In this document: positions 22,511 through 31,760 of the stretch, piece by piece | Layout of the letters: every line of letters begins with the position of its first letter | Numbering within the stretch: the first letter of the stretch is position 1 | NCBI GenBank assembly: GCA_963971405.1 | Contig: OZ020485.1 | Coordinates: 31,639,921 to 31,703,920, forward strand | Direction of reading: 5' to 3' | DNA: 64,000 nt | DNA from: Psococerastis gibbosa | Taxonomy: Eukaryota > Arthropoda > Insecta > Psocodea > Psocidae | The notes under the pieces: generated by a model | Seen by the model: only the letters and a program-made list of their open reading frames with translations | Databases searched by the model: none | What the model was told of the DNA's origin: nothing | Program-made: the position numbers and the translations under genes

Positions 22511-23007
22511 GGCGGCCATTCCACCGGCGAATTTCATTTTTTTTTTTTTCATTATAAAGAAAAGGTTAAATCGCATACAAACAATTTAATGAATGTATCC
22601 GAATAACCTCTTCAATCGCCTCACTAAGTCACCTAATAGGTACTTGTGTCGAGTTGCGACACGTCTCCGACCGCAAGGTGTGTAGAGACTCGCACAAGTA
22701 CAAGCACGCTACCACCTTGCCACCGAAGTTGAGTATTTACTTTATTACTATTTAAGTTTAGAATTTACTTGAAAAATTGTCTTTGTCATTGACGTATGTT
22801 TTGTTTTAAGGAGACTATCATGTAGATACTTAACTTATCTATTATAAATTAAGTTATGATATGGTAGCAGACATCATTAATAATAATATATTATAACTTA
22901 ATTTATAATAGATAAGTTAAGTATCTACATAATAGTCTCCTTAAAACAAAACAAACGTCAACGACAAAGTCAATTTTTCAAGTAAATTCACCAGTGGAAT
23001 GGCCGCC
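22511..23007. mobile_element. Foldback MITE, PIF/Harbinger-like, TAA target, carrying a SINE
   Basis: The ends are GGCGGCCATTCCACCGG and the inverse CCAGTGGAATGGCCGCC. The flanks are TAA at 22508-22510 and 23008-23010. Long arms include AGGAGACTAT, GTAGATACTTAACTTAT and ATTATAAATTAAGTTAT. The left arm is split by the SINE-A copy at 22562-22730 and its surroundings, and the arm sequence resumes at GAATTTACTTGAAAAATTG. A cleaner copy of the same family lies at 43076-43317. Confidence 0.85.
22562..22730 (-). mobile_element. SINE-A copy nested in a MITE
   Basis: The minus strand carries the full family order from the A-box-like head near 22730 to the 3' end near 22562. A poly(T) run on its left is the A-rich tail read on the plus strand. 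The short repeat GAATTT on both sides of the insertion may be the duplicated target. Confidence 0.8.
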
Positions 23008-23267
23008 TAACTGAAGTGGAAGAAATTCAGCTCTTGCGCTAATTTCATATAGAAATATCAAAAGTTTATACCTCCAATAATAGGACAATGTAATGGGTTA
23101 CATAGATACAAGTTACCAGTATACCCCTCGTTCCGCTACTGCAGCCTGATCGAGGCGATTATAATACCGGTATTTATTAAATACCATACCACGTGATGGG
23201 ATTAATTCAATTGTTTTAAATAAAAGACAAGCAAATTTCAGATTTTAGTAAATTTTGATGTTGGTAA

Positions 23268-23387
23268 TGTTGTGATGTTTGTTTTGATAAAATGTCGTGC
23301 CTGGAGAACGTGGCAGGAGACAGTCAATAATGGAGGATGGGAATAATAAAGCATCGTTTAAAGTTCAAGTATAATTTATTTAAAACA
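23268..23387 (+). repeat. 5' LTR (120 bp)
   Basis: It starts TGTTGTGATG and ends TTTAAAACA, the usual TG...CA. It matches the 3' LTR at every base compared. AATAAA lies at 23345-23350. No clear TATA box is visible. Confidence 0.95.
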
Positions 23388-23398
23388 TGGTGTCAGAA
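23388..23398 (+). promoter_or_regulatory. Primer-binding site, tRNA-Leu type
   Basis: TGGTGTCAGAA directly follows the LTR without a gap. It is complementary to the 3' end of animal tRNA-Leu (ending TTCTGACACCA). The match breaks after 11 bases. Confidence 0.85.
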
Positions 23399-23441
23399 TT
23401 GATTTATTTGTAAAAAAGTTGGTTAATTTGTATTCTTTAAT

Positions 23442-26400
23442 ATGCCTAATTCAGATGAAGATAAAACGGGAGTGGTCCCAACCGCCCCAACAGTAACCAA
23501 ACACAGTGTTAGCCACAGGCACATGAATACGCGTGCAAGCAATCTCTGTAATGAATGGAATCGATGGATAACTGAGTTCACCATCTATTTAAGAGCCTCG
23601 AATTTAGAGAATGAATCAGACTCAAGACGAGTAGCCCTATTGTTGCACCATATGGGTCCAGAGTCTCTAGAAATATTCACATCATTTGGTGTTGATTTGG
23701 ACACTGTTAAATTTGAGGATTTGAAAAAACGGTTTGATACATATTTCAATCCACTAAAAAACACTTCAATGGAAAGATTTCGATTTTTTACTCGCAAACA
23801 AGAAAGTGGTGAAACAATTGAAGAGTACGCTACTAAACTGCAAAATCTTGCAAGTTTCTGTGATTTGCAAAAACTGGCGGACTCCATCACAAAGGATGTG
23901 TTCATTTGTGGTTTGCGTTCAGAATTTAACAATATTAGAGAAAAATTACTGTTTGATAATCCCACGACGCTACAAAAAGCTGTTGAATTAGCTCGTTCAA
24001 TGGATAGATGTAAAATTGAGTCAAGTTCTTTATTGAGGGACAGTTCTTTGAGTGAATTCGTGGGAAGTGTAGGCAAAAGGCGAAACGCTGCACCTTCTAC
24101 CTCGTATAGGCCTAATTGGAAACAAGATGATAACAAGCAAGTGTGCAAACGTTGTGGAAAGAAGCATGAAGACAAGGGCAAATGTCCAGCTATTGGCCAA
24201 ACTTGCATGAAATGCTCATTGCTACACCATTTTGCAGTAATGTGTCGAACCCGAACCCGCCCTCAAGTCAAGGCAATCCGTGATGAATTAGAAACTAATG
24301 ATGAAGGCGAAAATGATGTTTTCTTCATCGGAAATGTTAGTAGGCCTAATGTAAATGGTTCTGGTGGATGGTATGTCAACGTGCATATTCGTAGTCAAAA
24401 AATTAAATGCCAATTAGACACAGGGGCTTTTGTAGACTTGATGTCATTAAGTACATGGAAGAGATTAGGGTTTAAGAATAAAGACCTAAAAAATGTCTCA
24501 ATGAAAATTACCACTGTAAGTGGTGAACGTGTTAAAGTTATTGGATGTGGGTTTGTTAAAGGCCGCATAAATAATAAATTGCATACTTTCAAATTCCTGG
24601 TAGCAGACATACCATGCACCACAATCTTAGGTTTGACTACCTGTAGTAGATTAAATTTGGTAAAAAAAATTTGCCAGGTTGGGTCTGGAAACGTAATTAA
24701 TAACAATTTAGAAAATATTGTAAATTTTAAAAATTATGCGGAAGTATTTGAAGGTCTCGGATGTTTGCCTAGAGAAGTTCACCTGGAAACTGACCCGAAT
24801 GTTAAACCGGTTGTGGAACCTAACAGAAAAATACCATTTAGTTTAATAGATTTGGTAAAAAAGGAGTTGAAGCGGATGGAGCACTTGGGTGTGATTGAAA
24901 AAGTATTTGCACCTAGTGATTGGGTTAGCTCCATTACCGTGGTAAAAAAGCCAAATAATTCAATTCGTATCTGTCTGGATCCTAGAAATCTTAACAGGGC
25001 AATTAAAAGGGCTCACTGTTCTACGCCTAACATAGATGAAATTAAAGCAAAATTAAATGGTTCATCTAAGTTTTCAGTGTTGGATCCAAAAAATGGTTAT
25101 TGGATGATGAGATTAGACGACGAGAGCTCAAAACTATGTACGTTCAACTCACCAAGTGGGCGGTGGCGTTTTTTGCGGTTACCTTTTGGTATAAGTGCTA
25201 GTAGTGAAATTTTTCAAGCTGAAATGTTGTATCATTTTGGTGACATTGATGGTCTTCTTATTTATCAAGACGATTTTTTAATTTTTGGTGATTACGAAAG
25301 TCATGATAAAACGCTCCAAAAAGTTTTACAAAGAGCTAAAGAAATAGGGCTAAAATTTAATAAAGATAAATGTCAAATTGGACTAACCTCAGTGAAGTAC
25401 ATAGGGCACATTTTTTCAGGAAAAGGAATGAAATGCGATCCAGAAGCTGTAAAAGCTATTTTAGAAATTCCAGTTCCTAAAAATGTGCAACAGGTACAAA
25501 GTTTTTTAGGCACAGTAAATTTTTTAGGAAGTTACATTGAAAATTTGTCACAGAAAACTAGTGCTTTGAGGCAACTGCTATCAAAGAATGTGGAATGGGA
25601 ATGGCTAGAAAAACATCAAATGGAATTTGAAAATTTGAAAAAAGAAGTAACGACTTCACCTGTATTAACTTATTTTGATAGTAATAAGCCGCTAATTTTG
25701 TCTGTAGATAGTTCAAAAGATGCGATGGGGGCATGCATAATGCATGGGAAAAATCCAATAGCCTATGCGTCAACCACATTAACCCCAACTCAAATTGCGT
25801 ACAGCCAGATTGAAAAAGAGTTATTGGCGGTAGTTTTTGGTTGTACTAGATTCCATCAGTACACATATGGACGCAAAATTATTTGCCACACTGATCATAA
25901 ACCGCTTGTTACTATAGTAAAAAAATCACTTGACAAGGTACCAGCCCGTTTACAACGTATGTTGCTTAAGTTACTGGCTTATGAGTTTGAATTGTTGTAT
26001 GTTCCTGGTAAAGAAATGTACATTTCTGATATGCTTTCGCGTAATGCTGTTAAACAAGATAAAGTCATATCTGAAATTTCTAAAGATTTAGAAGTACAAG
26101 TTCACATGTTTAAAACGAATTTGTCTGTTACAGAAAATAAAGTAAATGAGATTCGAGATGCAAGTTTACATGATGAGGCTATTCAACAGGTTCAAAATTA
26201 TTGTAAATCTGGGTGGCCCAAGTCTAAATACGATTGTGAATCCACGGCGAAAATTTATTTTAATATGCAAGATGAGATGCACGTAATTGACGGCATATTG
26301 TTTAAGGGAACGGCATTGGTTGTTCCACAAGCATTGCGTAACAGTTTTATAAAGAATATTCACAGTGGGCATCAAGGACTTACTAGGTGCCTAGATCAAA

Positions 26401-27440
26401 TTCGAGGAATTGTATTTTGGCCGAATATAACGGCTGATCTGAAAGCTTTCATAGCCGATTGCATTGCATGTAATACTTACCGAAAGAAACAAAAAAGAGA
26501 GCCATTACTTCAACATGAAATTGCCGAATATCCGTGGGAGAAGGTTGGCATGGATTTTTTTGAATTTAAAAACCAAGTTTATTTAGTGGTTGTGGATTAT
26601 TTTTCACAATTTATAGAAATAGCTCTTATGAACTCAACTAAAGCTAAACCAGTTATTCATCAGCTTAAGTCTATGTTTGCGCGTTTTGGCATTCCACTAG
26701 AAATAATGTCTGATGGTGGACCTCCTTTTGATTCCCATGAATTTCAAATGTTCGCAGATGCATGGGGAATCAAATTATCTAAATCGAGCCCAAAATATCC
26801 GCAAAGTGACGGATTAGTCGAAAAATCAGTAGGAATTGTAAAAAAAATGCTGGCTAAGTGTGAAGCTTCTGGTGATGATCCATATATGGCTTTGTTGCAA
26901 TATCGGACAACCCCTAAAGGTATGATTGATTCCCCATCGCAACTGTTAATGTCACGGCAGCTACGTACATTGATACCGAAAACTAAGGAAATGTTAATGC
27001 AAAAGGTAGTTGATCTCGAAAAACATAAAAAGAATACACTACTGAAGCGTATGAAAACAAAGAATTACTACGATAAAAATTCAAAATTATTGCCAGATCT
27101 TAATGTAGGAGACAGCATTATGTTTAAAAAATTTCCTGATGGTGTATTTTTACCTGGTAGAGTTATAAAAAAATGTTCTGAACCTCGTTCGTATATTGTT
27201 CAAGGGGAAGGTGGAGGACAGTATAGAAGAAATAGGCAGCATATAATACAGACCAATAACAGAAACCAAGAAAATGTATATTCTGATAATGAGATCATTG
27301 AAGTTGAAAAAATGCCGGTCGTTAATTCTAATGATAATAATGTTACTGTTACTGAGTCTCCAGCTGCTCCTGAGATCGGAGAAGGTCGTCCCTTAAGAGT
27401 GCGGAATGCGCCTCGAAGGTTTACCTTCTCCGAGTATTAG
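23442..27440 (+). CDS. Gag-Pol polyprotein of a Mag-like Ty3/Gypsy retrotransposon
   Basis: This single frame of 1332 residues encodes the particle protein and all replication enzymes. In order: a Gag region; two Cys/His knuckles (from C235, CKRCGKKH and CMKC...H...C); an aspartic protease with DTGA at 326-329 and ILG at 395-397; a reverse transcriptase with catalytic D548 (VLDPKNGYW) and YQDD at 608-611; an RNase H with D756, E793 and D818; and an integrase with an HHCC finger (H974, H977, C1007, C1010) and catalytic D1038, D1091, E1127, a D,D35E triad. No stop or frameshift occurs between Gag and Pol, so Gag excess over Pol must arise by another route. The ATG is only 54 bp from the LTR. 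No envelope ORF and no obvious chromodomain follow. All catalytic residues are present, so the element may be active. Confidence 0.95.
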   Translation: MPNSDEDKTGVVPTAPTVTKHSVSHRHMNTRASNLCNEWNRWITEFTIYLRASNLENESDSRRVALLLHHMGPESLEIFTSFGVDLDTVKFEDLKKRFDTYFNPLKNTSMERFRFFTRKQESGETIEEYATKLQNLASFCDLQKLADSITKDVFICGLRSEFNNIREKLLFDNPTTLQKAVELARSMDRCKIESSSLLRDSSLSEFVGSVGKRRNAAPSTSYRPNWKQDDNKQVCKRCGKKHEDKGKCPAIGQTCMKCSLLHHFAVMCRTRTRPQVKAIRDELETNDEGENDVFFIGNVSRPNVNGSGGWYVNVHIRSQKIKCQLDTGAFVDLMSLSTWKRLGFKNKDLKNVSMKITTVSGERVKVIGCGFVKGRINNKLHTFKFLVADIPCTTILGLTTCSRLNLVKKICQVGSGNVINNNLENIVNFKNYAEVFEGLGCLPREVHLETDPNVKPVVEPNRKIPFSLIDLVKKELKRMEHLGVIEKVFAPSDWVSSITVVKKPNNSIRICLDPRNLNRAIKRAHCSTPNIDEIKAKLNGSSKFSVLDPKNGYWMMRLDDESSKLCTFNSPSGRWRFLRLPFGISASSEIFQAEMLYHFGDIDGLLIYQDDFLIFGDYESHDKTLQKVLQRAKEIGLKFNKDKCQIGLTSVKYIGHIFSGKGMKCDPEAVKAILEIPVPKNVQQVQSFLGTVNFLGSYIENLSQKTSALRQLLSKNVEWEWLEKHQMEFENLKKEVTTSPVLTYFDSNKPLILSVDSSKDAMGACIMHGKNPIAYASTTLTPTQIAYSQIEKELLAVVFGCTRFHQYTYGRKIICHTDHKPLVTIVKKSLDKVPARLQRMLLKLLAYEFELLYVPGKEMYISDMLSRNAVKQDKVISEISKDLEVQVHMFKTNLSVTENKVNEIRDASLHDEAIQQVQNYCKSGWPKSKYDCESTAKIYFNMQDEMHVIDGILFKGTALVVPQALRNSFIKNIHSGHQGLTRCLDQIRGIVFWPNITADLKAFIADCIACNTYRKKQKREPLLQHEIAEYPWEKVGMDFFEFKNQVYLVVVDYFSQFIEIALMNSTKAKPVIHQLKSMFARFGIPLEIMSDGGPPFDSHEFQMFADAWGIKLSKSSPKYPQSDGLVEKSVGIVKKMLAKCEASGDDPYMALLQYRTTPKGMIDSPSQLLMSRQLRTLIPKTKEMLMQKVVDLEKHKKNTLLKRMKTKNYYDKNSKLLPDLNVGDSIMFKKFPDGVFLPGRVIKKCSEPRSYIVQGEGGGQYRRNRQHIIQTNNRNQENVYSDNEIIEVEKMPVVNSNDNNVTVTESPAAPEIGEGRPLRVRNAPRRFTFSEY

Positions 27441-27444
27441 TTTT

Positions 27445-27456
27445 AAGAAAGGAAGA
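27445..27456 (+). promoter_or_regulatory. Polypurine tract
   Basis: AAGAAAGGAAGA directly precedes the 3' LTR, the expected place for priming plus-strand DNA synthesis. Confidence 0.85.
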
Positions 27457-27576
27457 TGTTGTGATGTTTGTTTTGATAAAATGTCGTGCCTGGAGAACGT
27501 GGCAGGAGACAGTCAATAATGGAGGATGGGAATAATAAAGCATCGTTTAAAGTTCAAGTATAATTTATTTAAAACA
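27457..27576 (+). repeat. 3' LTR (120 bp)
   Basis: It is identical to the 5' LTR. AATAAA at 27534-27539 would serve as the poly(A) signal of the element's transcript. Confidence 0.95.
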
Positions 27577-27941
27577 GGTAATAGTCGCAGTGCTAAGCGC
27601 GAAAAATTCAAATTTAAGCAATTGAATTATCTTCAGCTATATTTTTGGTGGGTTTCTTCATTTTTTCTGCCTTAGATTTAGACAAAATATTTATAATCCT
27701 TAATATATTAATTCAAAATATTAAAACTTGTGTATTTCTAGGGCGATGTGTGTTTATATTTGCTATTTGTATTTGCTACGACAGCGTCGCATCAGTTCAG
27801 TTGTTTAGCATAGCCAACATCACAATTTAAAAATTCTGAAATTTGCTTGTCTTTTATTTTAAACAATCCCATCCCATCACGTGGTATAGTATTTAATAAA
27901 TACCGGCATTCTAATCGCCTCGATCAGGCTGCTGCAGTATA

Positions 27942-28039
27942 TTACCCGACCACGAATCCACGATAGGATGGCACTTGGAACACTTTGTTTATTCGAAAAC
28001 TTGCATAAGCGGTACACATCCTATCGCGGTCGGGTAGTA
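27942..28039. repeat. Small palindrome directly beside the split MITE
   Basis: ACCCGACCACG ... CGATAGGATG on the left faces CATCCTATCGCGGTCGGGT on the right. It is about 98 bp with a short loop and looks like another small MITE. Confidence 0.55.
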
Positions 28040-28599
28040 CGTGCGTTCATACAGTACTTTATCAACTAGAAACTGGTAATTTTCTGTGCCACGGCACACT
28101 GTCCTAAGGCACCGTACTCATGGATGATTTTTGGGAAAAGGCTTGGTAAATGGTTGGTGCATAACCACAGAGTCTAATTAAGAAGATTTCTATGATCAGG
28201 CGGAAACCCGTGCTCTTTCGTGCGGTCGGCTTCACGCCAACTTCCGAAATCGTCAATAACTCGTCGGCTAGTCTTGTTGCTACAATGGAAAAGACGTCGG
28301 CAAATCGTGACTGCGAGAATCGTCCATGTACCGGGCCTTAGTAATTTAATTATAACATTGTATTGTCGATTATAGCTGCATTTGATTATATTGATACCAA
28401 CAGCAATTACAATTTAATAAAATTAATACAAATACCGCAAGCCACTCGCCCGTGTGCGCTTTGACGCGTTGGTTACCTATCTAAATATAAAAAATGCGTC
28501 CAATATCAAATGTTAAAATGCTAAATTAAAACAAAAACAAAATGTGTGCTAGGACTTAAATGGGTGGGGCGAGTCTTAGGGGGAATTAAAACTTAAAAG
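28040..28599. other. Non-coding stretch, no gene seen
   Basis: No exon or bounded repeat was recognised. Confidence 0.4.
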
Positions 28600-28770
28600 A
28601 GGGCATCAATTGTTAATCAATTGAGGTTCGCAGCCATTTGTTTAGATTTTTTTTTAATATTACTAAATTTTTGCTGCTTTAATTTCTAGGGGAAGTTTGT
28701 TGTAAAAATGTAATGCATGTTTAAAGAACAATAAAATCCATGTTATCGCAAAATCGTCTAATGAGGAGGT
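28600..28770 (-). pseudogene. LINE reverse transcriptase C-terminal remnant
   Basis: The minus-strand translation reads FFKHALHFYNKLPLEIKAAK, followed by stops and a shifted K-rich segment. The YNKLPLEIK block resembles the end of CR1/L2-like LINE polyproteins. The copy is short and broken. Confidence 0.6.
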
Positions 28771-28949
28771 CATCTTGGATCAGGTAAGTGAGTTGAGCAA
28801 TTGGAGGGGCGCTAGGGGATTAAGCTTACATGACCAACACTTAGCCAGTGATTATGCCTGACACCAATATCCAGCAAGCCCTCAACTTGAGAGGACACGT
28901 CCATACTATCCCCTGTATTGTTGTTTGCTGACCACCTATTGGTAGCCTT

Positions 28950-29280
28950 CAGTGGCGGAGCGTACAATGCCGCATTACACTCAACAAATCTTTAGAATGA
29001 ATTAAGAGCTTCGTTGAGATCTATAGGAAACCGCGAGCAAATAAGATTGTATCATGAGTATGATGTTATCAACGCAGTTTAAGAAAATTAAGAATCTCGT
29101 CACGTTAGAATTCAAATGTATACTTTATAGATGATATATAGAAGATAGAACATACTATATAAAATAATGCTTGTTTTATTTTTGTTTTCAAATTTTTACT
29201 TTTTAAGAAGGTAGAACATGCTATATAAAATGTGTTTTTTTTAACTTAAATAAATATTTGCAAGCAATTATCCGCCACTG
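28950..29280. mobile_element. hAT-like MITE with imperfect 8-bp TSD
   Basis: The ends are CAGTGGCGGA and the inverse TCCGCCACTG. The 8-bp flanks are GTAGCCTT (28942-28949) and GTAAGCTT (29281-29288), six of eight matching. Interior direct repeats read ATAGAACATACTATATAAAAT and a near copy. No transposase is present. Confidence 0.7.
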
Positions 29281-29594
29281 GTAAGCTTATTCATAATTTT
29301 TAGAGTATCCGCAACTTGGCGATGAGAAATTATATGGTGATCATTTTTCTCAATCTGTGATTAAAAATGTAACCAGGATAATTTTAGAATGGAAAGTTAT
29401 ATTAAAAAAAAATGTATTTGCATTTTTAACCCCAAGAATAAGATAATTTTAAACGGAATAGTAGATCTGCTGGATTACCAATGCATAAAGTTCCATTTTG
29501 CGTTATAAGGCGACTAAGAAAAAACTAGCATTTGTTTTAAATGTCAAGATATCAATTATAGAGCCATAAACGAGTGGTTGAGGAAATGATTATC

Positions 29595-29750
29595 TGCATT
29601 TTAATGCATAGTATCCGGTACTAATACTGTTTGACAACAGTTTTCGAAGGCGTGGACCTAACCTAACCATGTATTTTTTCACACCTTCAAAACCTGTGGC
29701 CAAACGGTGTTAGTGCCGGCTAGTGGCTACATATAATGCATTAAAATGAA
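29595..29750. repeat. Palindromic element
   Basis: CATTTTAATGCATA ... GGTACTAATACTGTTTG faces CAAACGGTGTTAGTGCCGG ... TGCATTAAAATG. It shares arm motifs with 19288-19620. Confidence 0.6.
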
Positions 29751-30500
29751 GAGGGGCATTTCTTCTATTAACAATGGTGATAGTCAATTGGGTTAAGTGT
29801 TACTATGACGTCATGCGGTTACAGCAATAGACAACGCCAATTAGTTCGGACGGCTGACTGGTGCACTATAAGCCCCCAATAATTTCAAACCAGCAATCTG
29901 TGTATGGCAAAGTATACGTCATGTCAAAATTTTTAATATTGGAATTTGGCAATTTCGGATTAACCGATTTTCAAATCTAGAAAGCTTTACCATTTGATTA
30001 ACAATGATATGATCATTTTAGGTCCAAACTTTGCGCGCTCCACCTCAATTTAAAATTCCCGATAAAACTATTTCAAGCTATCCATTCCATCGTTTATCAT
30101 AAGTTTATTGCTGGGTTGGGTCTCTTTTCGTATTATTCTCATCTCATCCACAGCTAGTTTTTACTATCCGCTTATTTCAACTTCCTTCTTGAATTTCAAA
30201 TCATCAAAATTTGCTTTGTAAAAGTTTGCCTTACAGTAGAAGAAATACCAAGCGCTTTGTGCACATAGCATTCACGACTTTCCAAAGCAGAAGGGCTTAA
30301 GTGGAACAGTTATTTTATAATAATACAAATGCCTTATGAAAAGCCACGTTAAACAATGACTTACCTGGGTTTAAAAATGTAAACAAAATAATTTTAGGGT
30401 ACAAAGTACTGTGCTACTCAAAATGTTTGTTAGCATTTTTAACCCCAGAATAGGTTATTTGCCTCCCTTTTAAAGCGCTATGTAGACTTTTGTGCAAGTA
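29751..30500. other. Non-coding stretch, no gene seen
   Basis: No exon or bounded repeat was recognised. Confidence 0.4.
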
Positions 30501-30835
30501 CCACATTATTTTCATTTTCACTGGCCGCCATCTTGAAGTCGTTCATTTCTTGTAAAACGTGTTAATTTATCGTGGATAAAAATACGCGCTCTCAGTCATA
30601 TTTTATTGCATCCCTCTACAACCAATATAACAATTATATGAATTGTGATAATGTGAAAGTATCACATTATTTTCGTATCGACTGGCCACCATCTTGAAAT
30701 CGTTGAATTGCCGTAAAAAGTGTTAATTAACATTATCGCAGATCCGTCACATCATATTTCATCCCTCTGCGACCAATATGAGATATGTTTTTTTTTTAGT
30801 TTTTGATCGGCCACCATTTTGAAACAAAATTGCGG
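30501..30835 (+). repeat. Tandem repeat of about 155-bp units
   Basis: Two full units and a partial third share the order CACATTATTTTC, ACTGGCC[GA]CCATCTTGAA, GTGTTAATT, then CATCCCTCT...ACCAATAT. The units differ at many sites, so the array is old. Confidence 0.7.
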
Positions 30836-30891
30836 ATCTAGCTGGTTAACGAACATGATCAAGACCTTTGTACGGTAAATTTTTATGCTAA

Positions 30892-31128
30892 AGTAAAGTA
30901 AATTCGTGTCGGGGTACAGGAGTTTTCAGGTACATCAACAGCCTCCTGTTTAACCTATCGACAGTCAGGGAAGACTGCCGGGACCGCCGGCTTTACATGC
31001 CCTCCGAAGCATGGTAGTCAGAAGATAAATAATTGTACCACTAGAAAATTTTGGCATTCGGGTGGGACTCGAACCAGTCACCTTCTGGATGATAGTCCGA
31101 GTCGTTACCTCTACGCCATTCTGACTAC
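30892..31128 (-). mobile_element. tRNA-derived SINE-B, full copy with 13-bp TSD
   Basis: On the minus strand the head reads GTCAGAATGGCGTAGAGGTA and later GGTTCGAGTCCCAC. TGGCGTAGAGG and GGTTCGAGTCC are good tRNA A and B boxes. The body contains GGGCATGTAAAGC and GGCGGTCCCGG. Perfect duplications ATTTTTATGCTAA lie at 30879-30891 and 31129-31141. The tRNA-like head belongs to the SINE and is not a tRNA gene. Confidence 0.88.
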
Positions 31129-31140
31129 ATTTTTATGCTA

Positions 31141-31168
31141 AGTTTAATGTATAGATACAGTATATATG

Positions 31169-31205
<37 letters not shown>

Positions 31206-31215
31206 GTATATACAA
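31141..31215. repeat. (TA)n microsatellite with TATG interruptions
   Basis: Alternating TA tract from about 31155 to 31212, next to the SINE-B duplication. Confidence 0.85.
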
Positions 31216-31562
31216 TATATAACATTTTGAACGGGGGTGGTTTTAGGTGTAGGGGGACATGAAATGAAAAGTTATGAAGTCGTTTTCCGGAAATCGAACA
31301 TTGAACGCCGTCTCGATAGGCAGATGAAATCTCACTAAAATGTATAGGCTACAAAATTTATCCGATCCTGTGTCCACGGCCCACGCTAGGTCAATCCACA
31401 TGAGGGTTATGCCAAATCTGCATTGTGTCTGCTAATAAATACCAAGTGCACTATCATATCCCAGCCTCATGACCGTTTTGTATTATCATTTACTTAGCAA
31501 AAAACTCATATAACGTAGTACAACCAACCAATGCTAAAGTACTTTTATTTTTTTATATTTAG

Positions 31563-31760
31563 TTAGGACATGTAGAGTAGTGGAACGGACTCAGACTTTC
31601 ACCCGAAAGGTTGTTGGTTCGAGTCCTACACTAGTTACATTTTCAGACCATGCTTCGGAGGACATGTAAAGCAGGCGGTCCCGGGCTTTCCTAGTTAAGT
31701 GTAAGAGAGGGTTTTATAGCCCTAACTCCGCTAGGTTGGCTTAGTAATAGAACAAAAAAG
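31563..31760 (+). mobile_element. SINE-B copy, opposite orientation
   Basis: The B box GGTTCGAGTCC is intact, the A box (TAGAGTAGTGG) is weaker. The body CATGCTTCGGAGGACATGT ... GGCGGTCCCGGGC matches the copy at 30892-31128. The two copies are head to head about 430 bp apart. Confidence 0.8.

Larger units (their letters stand above)
23268..27576 (+). mobile_element. Intact Ty3/Gypsy LTR retrotransposon, Mag-like, 4309 bp
   Basis: It has identical 120-bp LTRs, a tRNA-Leu primer-binding site directly after the 5' LTR, one long gag-pol frame, a polypurine tract and a 5-bp target duplication GGTAA (23263-23267 and 27577-27581). LTR identity implies a recent insertion. Very short LTRs, a double Cys/His Gag motif and no env fit the Mag group of Metaviridae-like elements. 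The insertion site lies inside an older MITE. All parts needed for an autonomous element appear to be present. Confidence 0.95.
23139..27937. mobile_element. Palindromic MITE (about 490 bp without insert) split by a retrotransposon
   Basis: Terminal inverted repeats of about 125 bp lie at 23139-23264 and 27813-27937. They begin CTGCAG and share CCTGATCGAGGCGATT, ACCACGTGATGGGATT and AAAAGACAAGCAAATTTCAG. TA dinucleotides flank both ends (23137-23138, 27938-27939), as in Tc1/mariner-like insertions. The Ty3/Gypsy element 23268-27576 lies at the inner border of the left arm. The remaining interior (27582-27812) has no transposase, so the MITE was non-autonomous. Confidence 0.8.

Noticed and set aside
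23585-24208. Long minus-strand open frame (207 residues)
   Set aside because: It is antisense to gag within the intact Gag-Pol frame and has no independent support.
31563-31635. tRNA-like sequence with a perfect B box
   Set aside because: The conserved SINE body follows it and a relative with TSD lies nearby, so it is a SINE head and not a tRNA gene.
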